The notes beneath the pieces were generated by a model. The model made no database searches, had not been told where the DNA came from, and saw nothing but the letters and a program-made list of their open reading frames with translations. Positions 7,650 to 14,943 of a stretch of 15,914 bases of DNA are shown here, piece by piece. The position numbers and the translations under genes were made by a program. This DNA is from an uncultured Blautia sp. (GTDB lineage: Bacteria; Bacillota; Clostridia; Lachnospirales; Lachnospiraceae), in the NCBI GenBank assembly GCA_900553515.1, contig USDN01000062.1:1-15914 (forward strand), given 5' to 3'. Within the stretch, counting starts at the first letter, position 1; each line of letters starts with the position of its first letter.

Positions 7650-8093
7650 ATGAATTCTGTTGAGACGGTAAATGATATTCTGGTAAATCTGTTTAATGAG
7701 ATCATGGATATTGAAGAAAGAGCGCTGATCACTTCTGAATATAAAGATATTTCTGTAAAGGACATGCATGTGATAGAGGCTGTGGGGATCGGAAATCCCA
7801 GGAATATGTCTGCTGTAGCCAAAAGCCTTTCGGTGACGGTAGGGACATTGACCATAGCTATGAATAATCTGGTCAAAAAAGGTTATGTAAACCGTGTGCG
7901 GAGTGAAGAGGACAGGCGTGTGGTTCTGGTATCTCTTTCGGAAAAGGGGGAGCAGGCCTATCATCATCACAGGATCTTTCATGAGCGTATGGTCATGTCC
8001 GTATTGAAAGATCTGAACAAAGAAGAAACAGAAAGCCTGACTGCAGCTCTGATGAAGCTGCAGGATTTTTTCAGGAATTACAGGACAGAATAG
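7650..8093 (+). CDS. MarR family transcriptional regulator
   Basis: A 147-residue winged helix-turn-helix repressor of the MarR family. Helical dimerisation ends flank the DNA-binding core: helix-turn-helix at about 54-78 (SAVAKSLSVTVGTLTIAMNNLVKKG) and the wing at about 80-97 with the typical EEDRR (87-91). The ribosome binding site is AAGGAG. It stands alone between a divergent capA-like gene and a convergent DUF885 gene; autoregulation and control of the divergent capA promoter are inferred from the shared 30-base promoter interval. It is not next to fatty-acid genes, so there is no support for calling it FabT. Confidence 0.92.
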   Translation: MNSVETVNDILVNLFNEIMDIEERALITSEYKDISVKDMHVIEAVGIGNPRNMSAVAKSLSVTVGTLTIAMNNLVKKGYVNRVRSEEDRRVVLVSLSEKGEQAYHHHRIFHERMVMSVLKDLNKEETESLTAALMKLQDFFRNYRTE

Positions 8094-8100
8094 AACAGTA

Positions 8101-8151
8101 TGAAAAAGGTTCCCTGAGAAACCAGAGCGTTTCTAAAAGGAACCTTTTTCA
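8101..8151. terminator. bidirectional terminator between marR and DUF885 gene
   Basis: A perfect 13-base stem, TGAAAAAGGTTCC (8101-8113) with GGAACCTTTTTCA (8139-8151), plus an inner AGAAAC/GTTTCT pairing (8117-8122 with 8129-8134). The A- and T-runs within the arms let it act on both strands. Confidence 0.85.
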
Positions 8152-8164
8152 TTTCAGAAATAAT

Positions 8165-9928
8165 TCAGTTTATATACTTTTCCAGCACAGGAAAGGGAAC
8201 GGGACCTGTCTGAAGAATCTTTCGGTGAAAAGTTTTCAGATCAAAATCCTTTCCCTGTTCTTGTTTCAGTGATTCCCGGAGATCCAGGAAATTCAGATAT
8301 CCCCAGTAGTATTTCAGATAATTGGCAGGTGTTTCAACAATATACTGATAGATGGATCGTATCACAGAATCATCTCCAATGCCGAAAGTTTTCAGGAAAT
8401 GTCCAGCACGAAGCTGATCCCAGCCCTGATAGTGGATCCCGATATCCAGAAGAGAATAAATACAAAGATTGATGCTTCGGTTCAGCCAGAAAAGGGAGGC
8501 CGTATCTTCCGGAGCAATGTCTTCCAGAAATTTTCCGGCATAGGAACTGATACAGGATTCTACATAAGTCGCCCATCCTTCTACATAACCGCCGCAGGAG
8601 ATCAGATAACGGATATCGGAAGGCTCTGTGGAGCCGAAATATACAGTCTGGTAAAGGTGTCCGGGAAACCCCTCATGAGCCAGGGTGGAAAAAAGTTCCG
8701 GTCCGCTTCTCTGATCCGCCTGATTGATGTAAATGATATTGGGATTTCCGGTGTCCAGAGGAGGGGTCAGATAAAAAGCAGGACTCAGATGTTTTTCCAT
8801 AGACGGGTGCACAAAGCGGACCTCATAGGAAACGTTTCCGGGATCCGGAAAATCTTTCTGAATGCATTGACTTAATGTTTTCAGGATTTTATCAGGCTCC
8901 GTATCCAGAAGAGATACTCCGTCCTGAAGTCTGTCTGCCAGAGAAGGCTGCTCCATCAGTATCTGCCGCATAAGCTTAAGATCGTGAGAAAGCTGAGTCA
9001 GGAGACGTTTTTGTATACGGGATACAGGAACATAGGAACCTACGCTGCTTTTCAGAAGATATTCATAATATTCCCGTCCTCCTTTAAAGTGTGCAAGTCC
9101 GCAGCTTGCCCTTCCGGTTCCCCGAAAACTTTCCAGTCCGTTTATCAGATTCTGATAAGCAGGAATCACACGATCCTTCAGGATATTTTTATGACGGGCG
9201 ATCAGTTTTTTCTCATCCGCTTCTGAAAATTTTCCATATTCTTTTATTTTTCGTGAAAAAACCTCCAGCATATAATTGGAATCCGGGTTCTGGATAAAGG
9301 CTCTGCACTGATCTAAGATCCTGTCCAGAGTCGTATCGCTCATAAACAGTCCGGCACGGGATTTTTCTTCCTCAAATTCCAGTATACTTTGAAAATAAGG
9401 CCCTATAGAACTTAAAAGATTCAGATAATCGGCGATATCCTGGTCTTCATAAAAGGTGTATTCTGCCAGAAGTACAGGAAGCTGAGCCTGAACTCCAAGG
9501 CTGGGGGAAAGCATTTCTTCCAGGAGGATATGATCTTTCAGTGAAAGCTGCGTATGAAAATACAGAAGAAGCATATCCAGAGTGATCTGATTCTCCCGGG
9601 AAAGCTTATCGGGAGAAAATGTTTTCAGCTTTTCCAGATAGTCTGTATAAAGCTGGTATGTATCATCCATATTGCTGCTGACCGTACCAAGAGACGGGAC
9701 TGGACGGGAGATTCCTTTTTTCTCCGGATGTGCCAGGGAATAATGAAGAGTCAGCATACTTTCGGAAACCTCTTTTTCAAAAATTTCATTGGTAAAAGTG
9801 TGGAACCTTCCGTTTTGGGACCATACATGGCTGGAAAGAAAACCAATCCCCATCCCTGCAAAAAGAACCAGACAAAGAGACAGGGTTATGAGAATGGCTT
9901 TTTTGTATCGGCGTAAATAAGAGCGCAT
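8165..9928 (-). CDS. membrane-anchored DUF885 zinc-peptidase-like protein
   Basis: 587 residues with one N-terminal membrane segment (about 12-32) after a basic start (RSYLRRYKK), no lipobox cysteine, and the rest predicted outside the cell. The family signature is HEGFPGH at 418-424, with EGW at 450-452 and E457 (YVEGWATYVES) as the expected zinc-ligand helix. DUF885 proteins resemble gluzincin peptidases (M32/M3-like all-helical fold) and are likely to cut peptides, but the substrate is not known. AGGAG 7 bases before the ATG sets the start. It is a single-gene transcript, convergent with marR and divergent from trxB. Confidence 0.9.
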   Translation of the reverse strand: MRSYLRRYKKAILITLSLCLVLFAGMGIGFLSSHVWSQNGRFHTFTNEIFEKEVSESMLTLHYSLAHPEKKGISRPVPSLGTVSSNMDDTYQLYTDYLEKLKTFSPDKLSRENQITLDMLLLYFHTQLSLKDHILLEEMLSPSLGVQAQLPVLLAEYTFYEDQDIADYLNLLSSIGPYFQSILEFEEEKSRAGLFMSDTTLDRILDQCRAFIQNPDSNYMLEVFSRKIKEYGKFSEADEKKLIARHKNILKDRVIPAYQNLINGLESFRGTGRASCGLAHFKGGREYYEYLLKSSVGSYVPVSRIQKRLLTQLSHDLKLMRQILMEQPSLADRLQDGVSLLDTEPDKILKTLSQCIQKDFPDPGNVSYEVRFVHPSMEKHLSPAFYLTPPLDTGNPNIIYINQADQRSGPELFSTLAHEGFPGHLYQTVYFGSTEPSDIRYLISCGGYVEGWATYVESCISSYAGKFLEDIAPEDTASLFWLNRSINLCIYSLLDIGIHYQGWDQLRAGHFLKTFGIGDDSVIRSIYQYIVETPANYLKYYWGYLNFLDLRESLKQEQGKDFDLKTFHRKILQTGPVPFPVLEKYIN

Positions 9929-9962
9929 AAAATACTCCTGGCAAAGGTGTTTTTACTATCTT

Positions 9963-9992
9963 ATTGGAAAAAATACCAATGTATGCTAAACT
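9963..9992 (+). promoter_or_regulatory. promoter of trxB-trpB2, with a small dyad
   Basis: TTGGAA (9964-9969), 17-base spacer, TAAACT (9987-9992) preceded by TGC (extended -10). ATTGG (9963-9967) and CCAAT (9976-9980) form a dyad over the -35 box and might be an operator. The promoter of the divergent DUF885 gene must lie in the same 100 bases but I could not fix it. Confidence 0.45.
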
Positions 9993-10029
9993 GAGGAAAA
10001 GACAGTGAAGAGTCAGAAAGGAGAGTTTT

Positions 10030-10941
10030 ATGTCAGAAATTTATGATTTGGCGATATTAGGGGCAGGACCGGCAGGGATCAGTGCAGCGATCTATGCGGC
10101 AAGAGCGAGGCTGAATACTTTATGGATCGAGAGAAAATTTGCTCAGGGCGGACAGATCGTAGATACTTATGAGGTCGATAATTATCCGGGACTTCCCGGG
10201 ATCAATGGAATGGATCTGGGAGAAAAAATGGCTGCTCATGCAGAAAAACTGGGTCTGGCTCCCTTGAGAGAAAATGTAGTTTCTGTGGAGGATGAGGACG
10301 GGATCAAAGTAATCCGTACAAAAAAGAATGAATACAGGGCAAGGGCTGTGATCCTTGCATTTGGCGCGGCTCACAGAACCCTTGGAATCCCTGGAGAAGA
10401 GGCTCTGAGCGGAATGGGCGTGTCTTATTGTGCCACCTGTGACGGGGCTTTTTTCCGGGATCGTACAGTAGCAGTGATCGGAGGCGGAAATGTGGCGGCA
10501 GAGGATGCCATCCTTCTTTCCCGAACCTGCAAAAAAGTTTATGTGATCCACAGAAGAGATCAGATGAGGGCGGACCAGATCCTGCAGGAGAAGCTTTTTG
10601 CCTGCGAAAACGTGGAGATGATCTGGGATACGGTTCCTGTCAGTATTGAAGGCGAAGAAATGGTATCAGGAATAAAGCTTCAGAATAAAAAGACCGGAGA
10701 GGAAAGAGAGCTTCCCCTGGACGGTGTTTTTATTGCTGTGGGAATCGTACCAAATACGGAACTGTTCGGAAATCTGGTAAAGCTGGATGAAAGCGGATAT
10801 ATTGTTGCAGGAGAAGACTGTGTGACCAGCACACCGGGCGTTTTTGCAGCAGGAGATATCAGGACCAAGCAGCTTCGTCAGGTGATAACAGCAGCAGCAG
10901 ACGGAGCAAACGCAGTGACATCAGCAGAAAGAATACTGTAA
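10030..10941 (+). CDS. trxB: thioredoxin reductase
   Basis: A 303-residue FAD- and NADPH-dependent disulfide oxidoreductase of the low-molecular-weight bacterial type. FAD-binding GAGPAGISAAIYAARA lies near residues 11-26, the redox-active pair is C134-A-T-C137, the NAD(P)H fold has VIGGGNVAAEDA and the HRRDQMRA stretch whose arginines favour NADPH, and the second FAD contact is GVFAAGDIR near the end. AAGGAG precedes the ATG. No thioredoxin gene is beside it. trpB2 follows 26 bases later without a terminator, so the two are probably co-transcribed. Confidence 0.94.
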   Translation: MSEIYDLAILGAGPAGISAAIYAARARLNTLWIERKFAQGGQIVDTYEVDNYPGLPGINGMDLGEKMAAHAEKLGLAPLRENVVSVEDEDGIKVIRTKKNEYRARAVILAFGAAHRTLGIPGEEALSGMGVSYCATCDGAFFRDRTVAVIGGGNVAAEDAILLSRTCKKVYVIHRRDQMRADQILQEKLFACENVEMIWDTVPVSIEGEEMVSGIKLQNKKTGEERELPLDGVFIAVGIVPNTELFGNLVKLDESGYIVAGEDCVTSTPGVFAAGDIRTKQLRQVITAAADGANAVTSAERIL

Positions 10942-10967
10942 TATTTGAAGGAAGAAAGGAGCATATT

Positions 10968-12341
10968 ATGGCAGAAGAAAAACAGATCCCTTATAAAATT
11001 TATCTGGAAGAGCAGGAAATGCCGGAGGCATGGTATAACGTACGTGCAGATATGAAAAATAAACCGGCTCCTCTTCTGAATCCTGAGACCTTAGAGCCTA
11101 TGACAGCAGAGGAACTGGGAGTGGTATTTTGTGATGAGCTTGTAAAACAGGAGCTTGACAACGAGAACCCATATGTTAAGATCCCGGAAGAGATCCGCAG
11201 CTTTTATAAAATGTACCGTCCATCCCCTCTGGTACGTGCATACTGCCTGGAAGAAAAACTTCAGACTCCGGCAAAGATCTACTATAAATTTGAAGGAAAT
11301 AATACCAGCGGAAGTCATAAGCTGAATTCTGCCATTGCGCAGGCATATTATGCAAAAAATCAGGGATTAAAGGGCGTTACCACAGAAACCGGAGCCGGAC
11401 AGTGGGGCACTGCTCTTTCTATGGCATGCGCGTATCTTGATCTGGACTGCAGGGTATTTATGGTAAAATGCTCTTATGAGCAGAAGCCATTCCGACGTGA
11501 AGTAATGAGGACTTATGGGGCGCAGGTGACCCCGTCTCCATCTGAAACAACAGAAGTAGGAAGAAAGATCCTGAAAGAGCATCCGGGTACATCGGGAAGC
11601 CTTGGATGCGCTATTTCAGAGGCCGTAGAATGCGCTACAGGTATGGAAGGATACCGTTATGTGCTGGGAAGCGTTTTGAATCAGGTGCTTCTCCATCAGT
11701 CTATTATCGGATTGGAAACAAAAGCGGCTCTGGATAAGTATGGAGTAGTTCCGGACATCATTATTGGCTGTGCCGGAGGCGGTTCCAATCTTGGCGGTCT
11801 GATCTCTCCTTTTATGGGAGAAAAACTCCGGGGAGAAAGAGATTATCAGTTTATTGCAGTGGAACCGGCATCCTGCCCGACTCTTACCAGAGGAAAATTT
11901 GCATATGATTTCTGTGACACCGGTATGGTGACGCCTCTGGCTAAAATGTATACGCTTGGAAGCGGCTTCATTCCTTCGGCAAGCCATGCAGGCGGCCTTC
12001 GTTACCATGGAATGAATCCGGTACTGTCTCAGCTTTATGCAGACGGGTTGATGGAAGCACGCTCTGTAGAGCAGACTTCTGTTTTTGAGGCGGCTCAGAT
12101 GTTTGCCCGTGTGGAAGGAATTCTTCCGGCGCCGGAAAGCGCTCATGCGATCCGGGCAGCTCTGGATGAAGCTATGAAGTGTAAAGAAACCGGAGAAGAA
12201 AAGACCATTGTGTTTGGACTTACCGGAACCGGATATTTTGATATGTTTGCTTATGGCAGATATAATGATGGAGAAATGAGCGACTATATTCCTACAGATG
12301 CAGAACTTCAGGCTGGATTTGACGGAATTCCGAAAATTTAA
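10968..12341 (+). CDS. trpB2: TrpB2-type tryptophan synthase beta-like enzyme
   Basis: A PLP-dependent fold-II enzyme of 457 residues, longer than the usual TrpB1 (about 400) and typical of the stand-alone TrpB2 group. The PLP lysine is K118 in GSHKLNSA; TETGAGQWG carries the AGQWG form seen in TrpB2 rather than AGQHG of TrpB1; the phosphate-binding loop is GCAGGGSN. It can be expected to join indole (or a related nucleophile) with serine, perhaps rescuing indole without TrpA. No other trp genes are nearby. The ribosome binding site is AAAGGAG. It ends about 50 bases before the left copy of the duplicated terminator. Confidence 0.93.
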   Translation: MAEEKQIPYKIYLEEQEMPEAWYNVRADMKNKPAPLLNPETLEPMTAEELGVVFCDELVKQELDNENPYVKIPEEIRSFYKMYRPSPLVRAYCLEEKLQTPAKIYYKFEGNNTSGSHKLNSAIAQAYYAKNQGLKGVTTETGAGQWGTALSMACAYLDLDCRVFMVKCSYEQKPFRREVMRTYGAQVTPSPSETTEVGRKILKEHPGTSGSLGCAISEAVECATGMEGYRYVLGSVLNQVLLHQSIIGLETKAALDKYGVVPDIIIGCAGGGSNLGGLISPFMGEKLRGERDYQFIAVEPASCPTLTRGKFAYDFCDTGMVTPLAKMYTLGSGFIPSASHAGGLRYHGMNPVLSQLYADGLMEARSVEQTSVFEAAQMFARVEGILPAPESAHAIRAALDEAMKCKETGEEKTIVFGLTGTGYFDMFAYGRYNDGEMSDYIPTDAELQAGFDGIPKI

Positions 12342-12392
12342 ATCGTAAGATGGTTCCTGTGGGAGTCCTGCAGTAAGTTAAATATCTTTCTG

Positions 12393-12445
12393 TGAAAAAA
12401 CCGTACCCGGCAGCTGTGAAAAACATGGCAGCCGGGTACGGTTTT
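12393..12445 (+). repeat. 53-base direct repeat, left copy
   Basis: Identical over all 53 bases to 14941-14993, in the same orientation and 2,548 bases apart. The flanking bases differ on both sides, so the repeat limits are sharp. The sequence contains a complete bidirectional terminator hairpin. Confidence 0.95.
12395..12445. terminator. bidirectional terminator, left copy
   Basis: Stem CCGTACCCGGC (12401-12411) with GCCGGGTACGG (12431-12441), continued inside by GC/GC and wobble pairs, loop of A residues, six A before and four T after. It serves trpB2 and the converging secreted-protein gene. Confidence 0.9.
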
Positions 12446-12453
12446 GCTGGAGG

Positions 12454-13176
12454 TTATGCTTCCGAGAAATGGTAGGCGACATTCAGTCCTTTGAATACGT
12501 CAGCATTTATCTGCATTCCTTCATATAATTTTATATAATCTTCAAAAGTCCTGTGGCGCTCAGTGGGATCACACTGACTGCAGGGATTATCTATAGGAAA
12601 TATTTCAGTGACACCGTCTGCTGTTTCGACAAACATAAGAGAACAGATACCAAAATTTTCGACCATTGCGAAAGAGACATATTTGGTCAGAGTGCCGTTT
12701 ATCTGGACAGTGTTTTCTTTAAAGGCTTTTTCTTCTTCGGTTAAGCTGTCAGCAGAAAGTTTTCCCGTTTCGATCAAATATTGTCTGTCTTCAATATCAA
12801 TGAGCTTTTTCCAGAAAGTCTCCGGGGAGCAGGAAATAAGTTTATTGATATCCTGTTTGTTTTTGGAATACCAGATATGAACCTCTGAACCGCAGTATTC
12901 CCGGATGTCTTCCAGATTTTCGACTAATATGTCGACTTCTTTACCGTCGTCGGAGGTTACGGTACAAATATTCGTACTGTCTGAACAGGAAGAAAGAGTT
13001 CCTTTTATAAATACATAGGTAATAGCAGATTCCGAATCATAATATTCTCCGAAATCCTTGATATCATGGTAGACCATGGTTCCCGGCGGTTCCTCCGCCC
13101 AGGCGCTTTTTGGAAAAAATACACTTCCCAGTAGAATATATGCAATACATGCACCTTTAAAAAATTTCCCTTTCAT
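12454..13176 (-). CDS. secreted Cys-rich protein of unknown function
   Basis: I take the ATG at 13176 (240 residues), which has GAGGGA at correct spacing; an in-frame TTG at 13206 would add ten basic residues. A clear signal peptide runs from residue 1 to A27 (basic start, hydrophobic core, cleavage after Ala-Trp-Ala). The mature part has seven cysteines, including a CxxC near the C-terminus (PCSQCDP). Two similar-looking stretches with beta-strand character (YVFIKGTLSSCSDSTNIC and VQINGTLTKYVSF) could be two OB-fold-like units, but this is only a guess. I do not recognise the family. It points towards trpB2, and its stop lies 8 bases from the left repeat copy, which would end its transcript. 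Confidence 0.75.
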   Translation of the reverse strand: MKGKFFKGACIAYILLGSVFFPKSAWAEEPPGTMVYHDIKDFGEYYDSESAITYVFIKGTLSSCSDSTNICTVTSDDGKEVDILVENLEDIREYCGSEVHIWYSKNKQDINKLISCSPETFWKKLIDIEDRQYLIETGKLSADSLTEEEKAFKENTVQINGTLTKYVSFAMVENFGICSLMFVETADGVTEIFPIDNPCSQCDPTERHRTFEDYIKLYEGMQINADVFKGLNVAYHFSEA

Positions 13177-13207
13177 ACCTCTCCCTCGCTTTCGTTTGTT
13201 TTTCAAT

Positions 13208-13347
13208 ATTGTATCATTATGAGAATGCAGGGGTGTAGTTGGAATTTTTTTATTTTATCTTTATATAAATCTGATAACCGATTATTAAAAATACAAAACG
13301 GGAGATACAGTTTGTAGATTGAATACGATTGTTTTTGATGATACAAT
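13208..13347. promoter_or_regulatory. 10-base inverted repeat over the two divergent start regions
   Basis: ATTGTATCAT (13208-13217) and its exact reverse complement ATGATACAAT (13338-13347). Each arm carries a TACAAT-type -10 box for the gene it faces, so the pair may only reflect two similar promoters, or may be shared operator sites. The rest of the 13177-13420 gap holds AT-rich sequence with no other signal I can name. Confidence 0.35.
13319..13347 (+). promoter_or_regulatory. promoter of the three-gene module
   Basis: TTGAAT (13319-13324), 17-base spacer, TACAAT (13342-13347). The predicted transcript starts near 13354, leaving about 65 bases before the first gene. Confidence 0.6.
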
Positions 13348-13420
13348 AAGAAACAATAAAAGAGTATCGTAATGCTACTCAGGTAAAAAGAATATAAATG
13401 GTGTAAGGAAGTGAAACTGC

Positions 13421-13873
13421 ATGATAGATATATATACAGAAAAAAAAGATTCAAAAGACTGGATACTTCAAAATGATTTGTATTTCAACCTGAATACGTG
13501 TAATGAGGAAATGTCTCAAAATGAAATAGAACTTATTCAGCAGGTGGATGAGGCAAAACTGACACCGGATAAGCACATTGAAACAAAATATGGATTAGGT
13601 ACAATTCGTAATTTATCATCTGGATGCAAGACACTGCTTAATATTGTAAAGCATCCTGATAAGGTAGTGTGTGTAGAAGAATGTGGGCCAAATGTGCTTA
13701 AAATTATTTTTGAAATGGATAATATAAAGGTATATATGTCACGTCCCACACTTTTTGAAATTCCGGATGATGCCGAAATCAGATTTAATGATACTGATGT
13801 GGTAACTGGAAATTCAGGGTATAATACCTGGTGGAGCAGGGAATATGAAAGGAGAGAGATGGATGATTTATAA
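13421..13873 (+). CDS. DUF4869-like protein, first gene of accessory module
   Basis: 150 residues, no signal peptide or membrane segment. From memory of the family, the central stretch LSSGCKTLLNIVKHPDKV (65-82) followed by VEECGPNVLKIIFEM (85-99) resembles the DUF4869 pattern (LSGGVKTL...DPEHVF...CGDN), a small protein of unknown function common in gut Clostridia. The start has AAGGA at a rather long distance (about 11 bases). The last four codons overlap the start of the next gene, whose ribosome binding site lies within this gene's end, so the products are probably made together. AT-rich compared with trpB2. Function unknown. Confidence 0.75.
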   Translation: MIDIYTEKKDSKDWILQNDLYFNLNTCNEEMSQNEIELIQQVDEAKLTPDKHIETKYGLGTIRNLSSGCKTLLNIVKHPDKVVCVEECGPNVLKIIFEMDNIKVYMSRPTLFEIPDDAEIRFNDTDVVTGNSGYNTWWSREYERREMDDL

Positions 13874-14264
13874 AAATATCACATTTAAATCAGATCCTTT
13901 TTCATATGATTTGGTATTTGATGACAGAATAACCCTTGTTGGGGGCGATAGTGGTACAGGAAAAACTGTTCTTTATGAGATATTAGAGGATTTAAGACTT
14001 ACCAATGAATATAAAGCAATCAAATTGTTTAATTATAAGTCAGATGAATTTTTGGAGGCAATGAAACGGTGTCGTAATAATTTTATTGTAATTGATAATG
14101 CGGATATCTTAATTAATGATGATATCAGAAAGTTTATAAATTTTGAATTTTCTAATCAGTATATGCTTTTTTTAAGAAATTGTGATGGACTTAACGTATC
14201 TGATAAGAGTTTTAAAGTTTTAAAACTTGATAATAATAGGATAACCCTGGAAGAGGAACTGTGA
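13863..14264 (+). CDS. very small P-loop ATPase-like protein
   Basis: 133 residues from the ATG at 13863, preceded by AAAGGAGA; an ATG at 13845 lacks a ribosome binding site. A Walker A motif is plain at 28-35 (GDSGTGKT) after a short strand (RITLVG), and a Walker B-like strand FIVIDNADILI at 74-84 has D78 and D81 where many ATPases have DE. Little room is left for a lid or sensor region, so it is one of the shortest P-loop proteins and may act only with a partner. It overlaps the upstream gene by 11 bases and the next gene starts 1 base after its stop. Cytoplasmic. The nucleotide-binding call is firm; the role is unknown. Confidence 0.8.
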   Translation: MIYKNITFKSDPFSYDLVFDDRITLVGGDSGTGKTVLYEILEDLRLTNEYKAIKLFNYKSDEFLEAMKRCRNNFIVIDNADILINDDIRKFINFEFSNQYMLFLRNCDGLNVSDKSFKVLKLDNNRITLEEEL

Positions 14265-14265
14265 T

Positions 14266-14943
14266 ATGAAGTATTTATGGACAGAGGATACGGGTGCAGG
14301 ACTTCACTTCTGGCAATTGGTTAATCAATTTTTTTTTGACAATGAACTTGTAATTGAAAGTAAAGAAAGTAACCAGGGAATCTTGAATTCACTGTCAGAT
14401 CTGGAGATTAAAGAAAGTGATAAGTATTATATTGCATTTGACTATGTAGTTGATAATCAGGACATCCGTAATAAATATAGATTACTGAGATCGTTAGAAA
14501 AAAAGTCAGAAGGAAAAGTTATAATTCTTGACATAATTTGTTTTGAGCATTTGATTCTTGCTTTTGATAATCTGGTGTCATGGACAGGAACCAGAAAAGC
14601 AAATAAAATAGAGATTCGTGAAGATGTTTTATCAGCAATTGAGAACCATAGGATTAATCTGTCAAAGATTGACAGTGAAAAAACATTACAGTACATAGCT
14701 GGTTTTAAAAGATATTCTACAGAGCGAGTGATGAAATCATTGGTAGGTGAACTTACAGAAAATGAAAAATGGTCTGTCAGAGGTTCCCTAATGGGTGAAT
14801 GCTGGTACAAGGATTGTTGTGTATCGGATCATTTGTATAATCTTAGATGTGGTAAACCAGAAGTTGAACATGGAAGCGAGAAGATGAGGATGCTGATATG
14901 GTCGGAGGAAATACAGAAAATAATTAAAGAAGTTATTGTTTGA
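14266..14943 (+). CDS. unknown protein with possible Toprim-like N-terminal domain
   Basis: 225 residues, cytoplasmic. The predicted order of strands and helices in residues 1-100, with E7 (YLWTED), D59 and D63 (YYIAFDYVVDN) and E94 (CFEHLIL), resembles a Toprim/DUF4435-like nuclease domain, as in ATPase-plus-Toprim defence pairs (OLD, PARIS), but the Asp spacing is not classical. The C-terminal part has C179, C184, C185 and C195, a possible metal site. GAGGAA precedes the ATG, 1 base after the P-loop gene. Its TGA stop is made by the first three bases of the right repeat copy, so the gene runs exactly up to the cassette edge. Family not recognised by name. Confidence 0.75.
   Translation: MKYLWTEDTGAGLHFWQLVNQFFFDNELVIESKESNQGILNSLSDLEIKESDKYYIAFDYVVDNQDIRNKYRLLRSLEKKSEGKVIILDIICFEHLILAFDNLVSWTGTRKANKIEIREDVLSAIENHRINLSKIDSEKTLQYIAGFKRYSTERVMKSLVGELTENEKWSVRGSLMGECWYKDCCVSDHLYNLRCGKPEVEHGSEKMRMLIWSEEIQKIIKEVIV

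Noticed and set aside
6167..7663. Long open frame (498 codons) on the plus strand opposite the capA-like gene
   Set aside because: It is the antisense of a clear CapA-family gene, is rich in Phe/His/Ile/Cys in an unlikely way, has no ribosome binding site and runs through two promoters.
13203..13454. 83-codon minus-strand frame across the cassette's promoter region
   Set aside because: Low-complexity Ser/Tyr/Leu product from AT-rich DNA, overlapping the promoter and the start of the first module gene, with no ribosome binding site seen.
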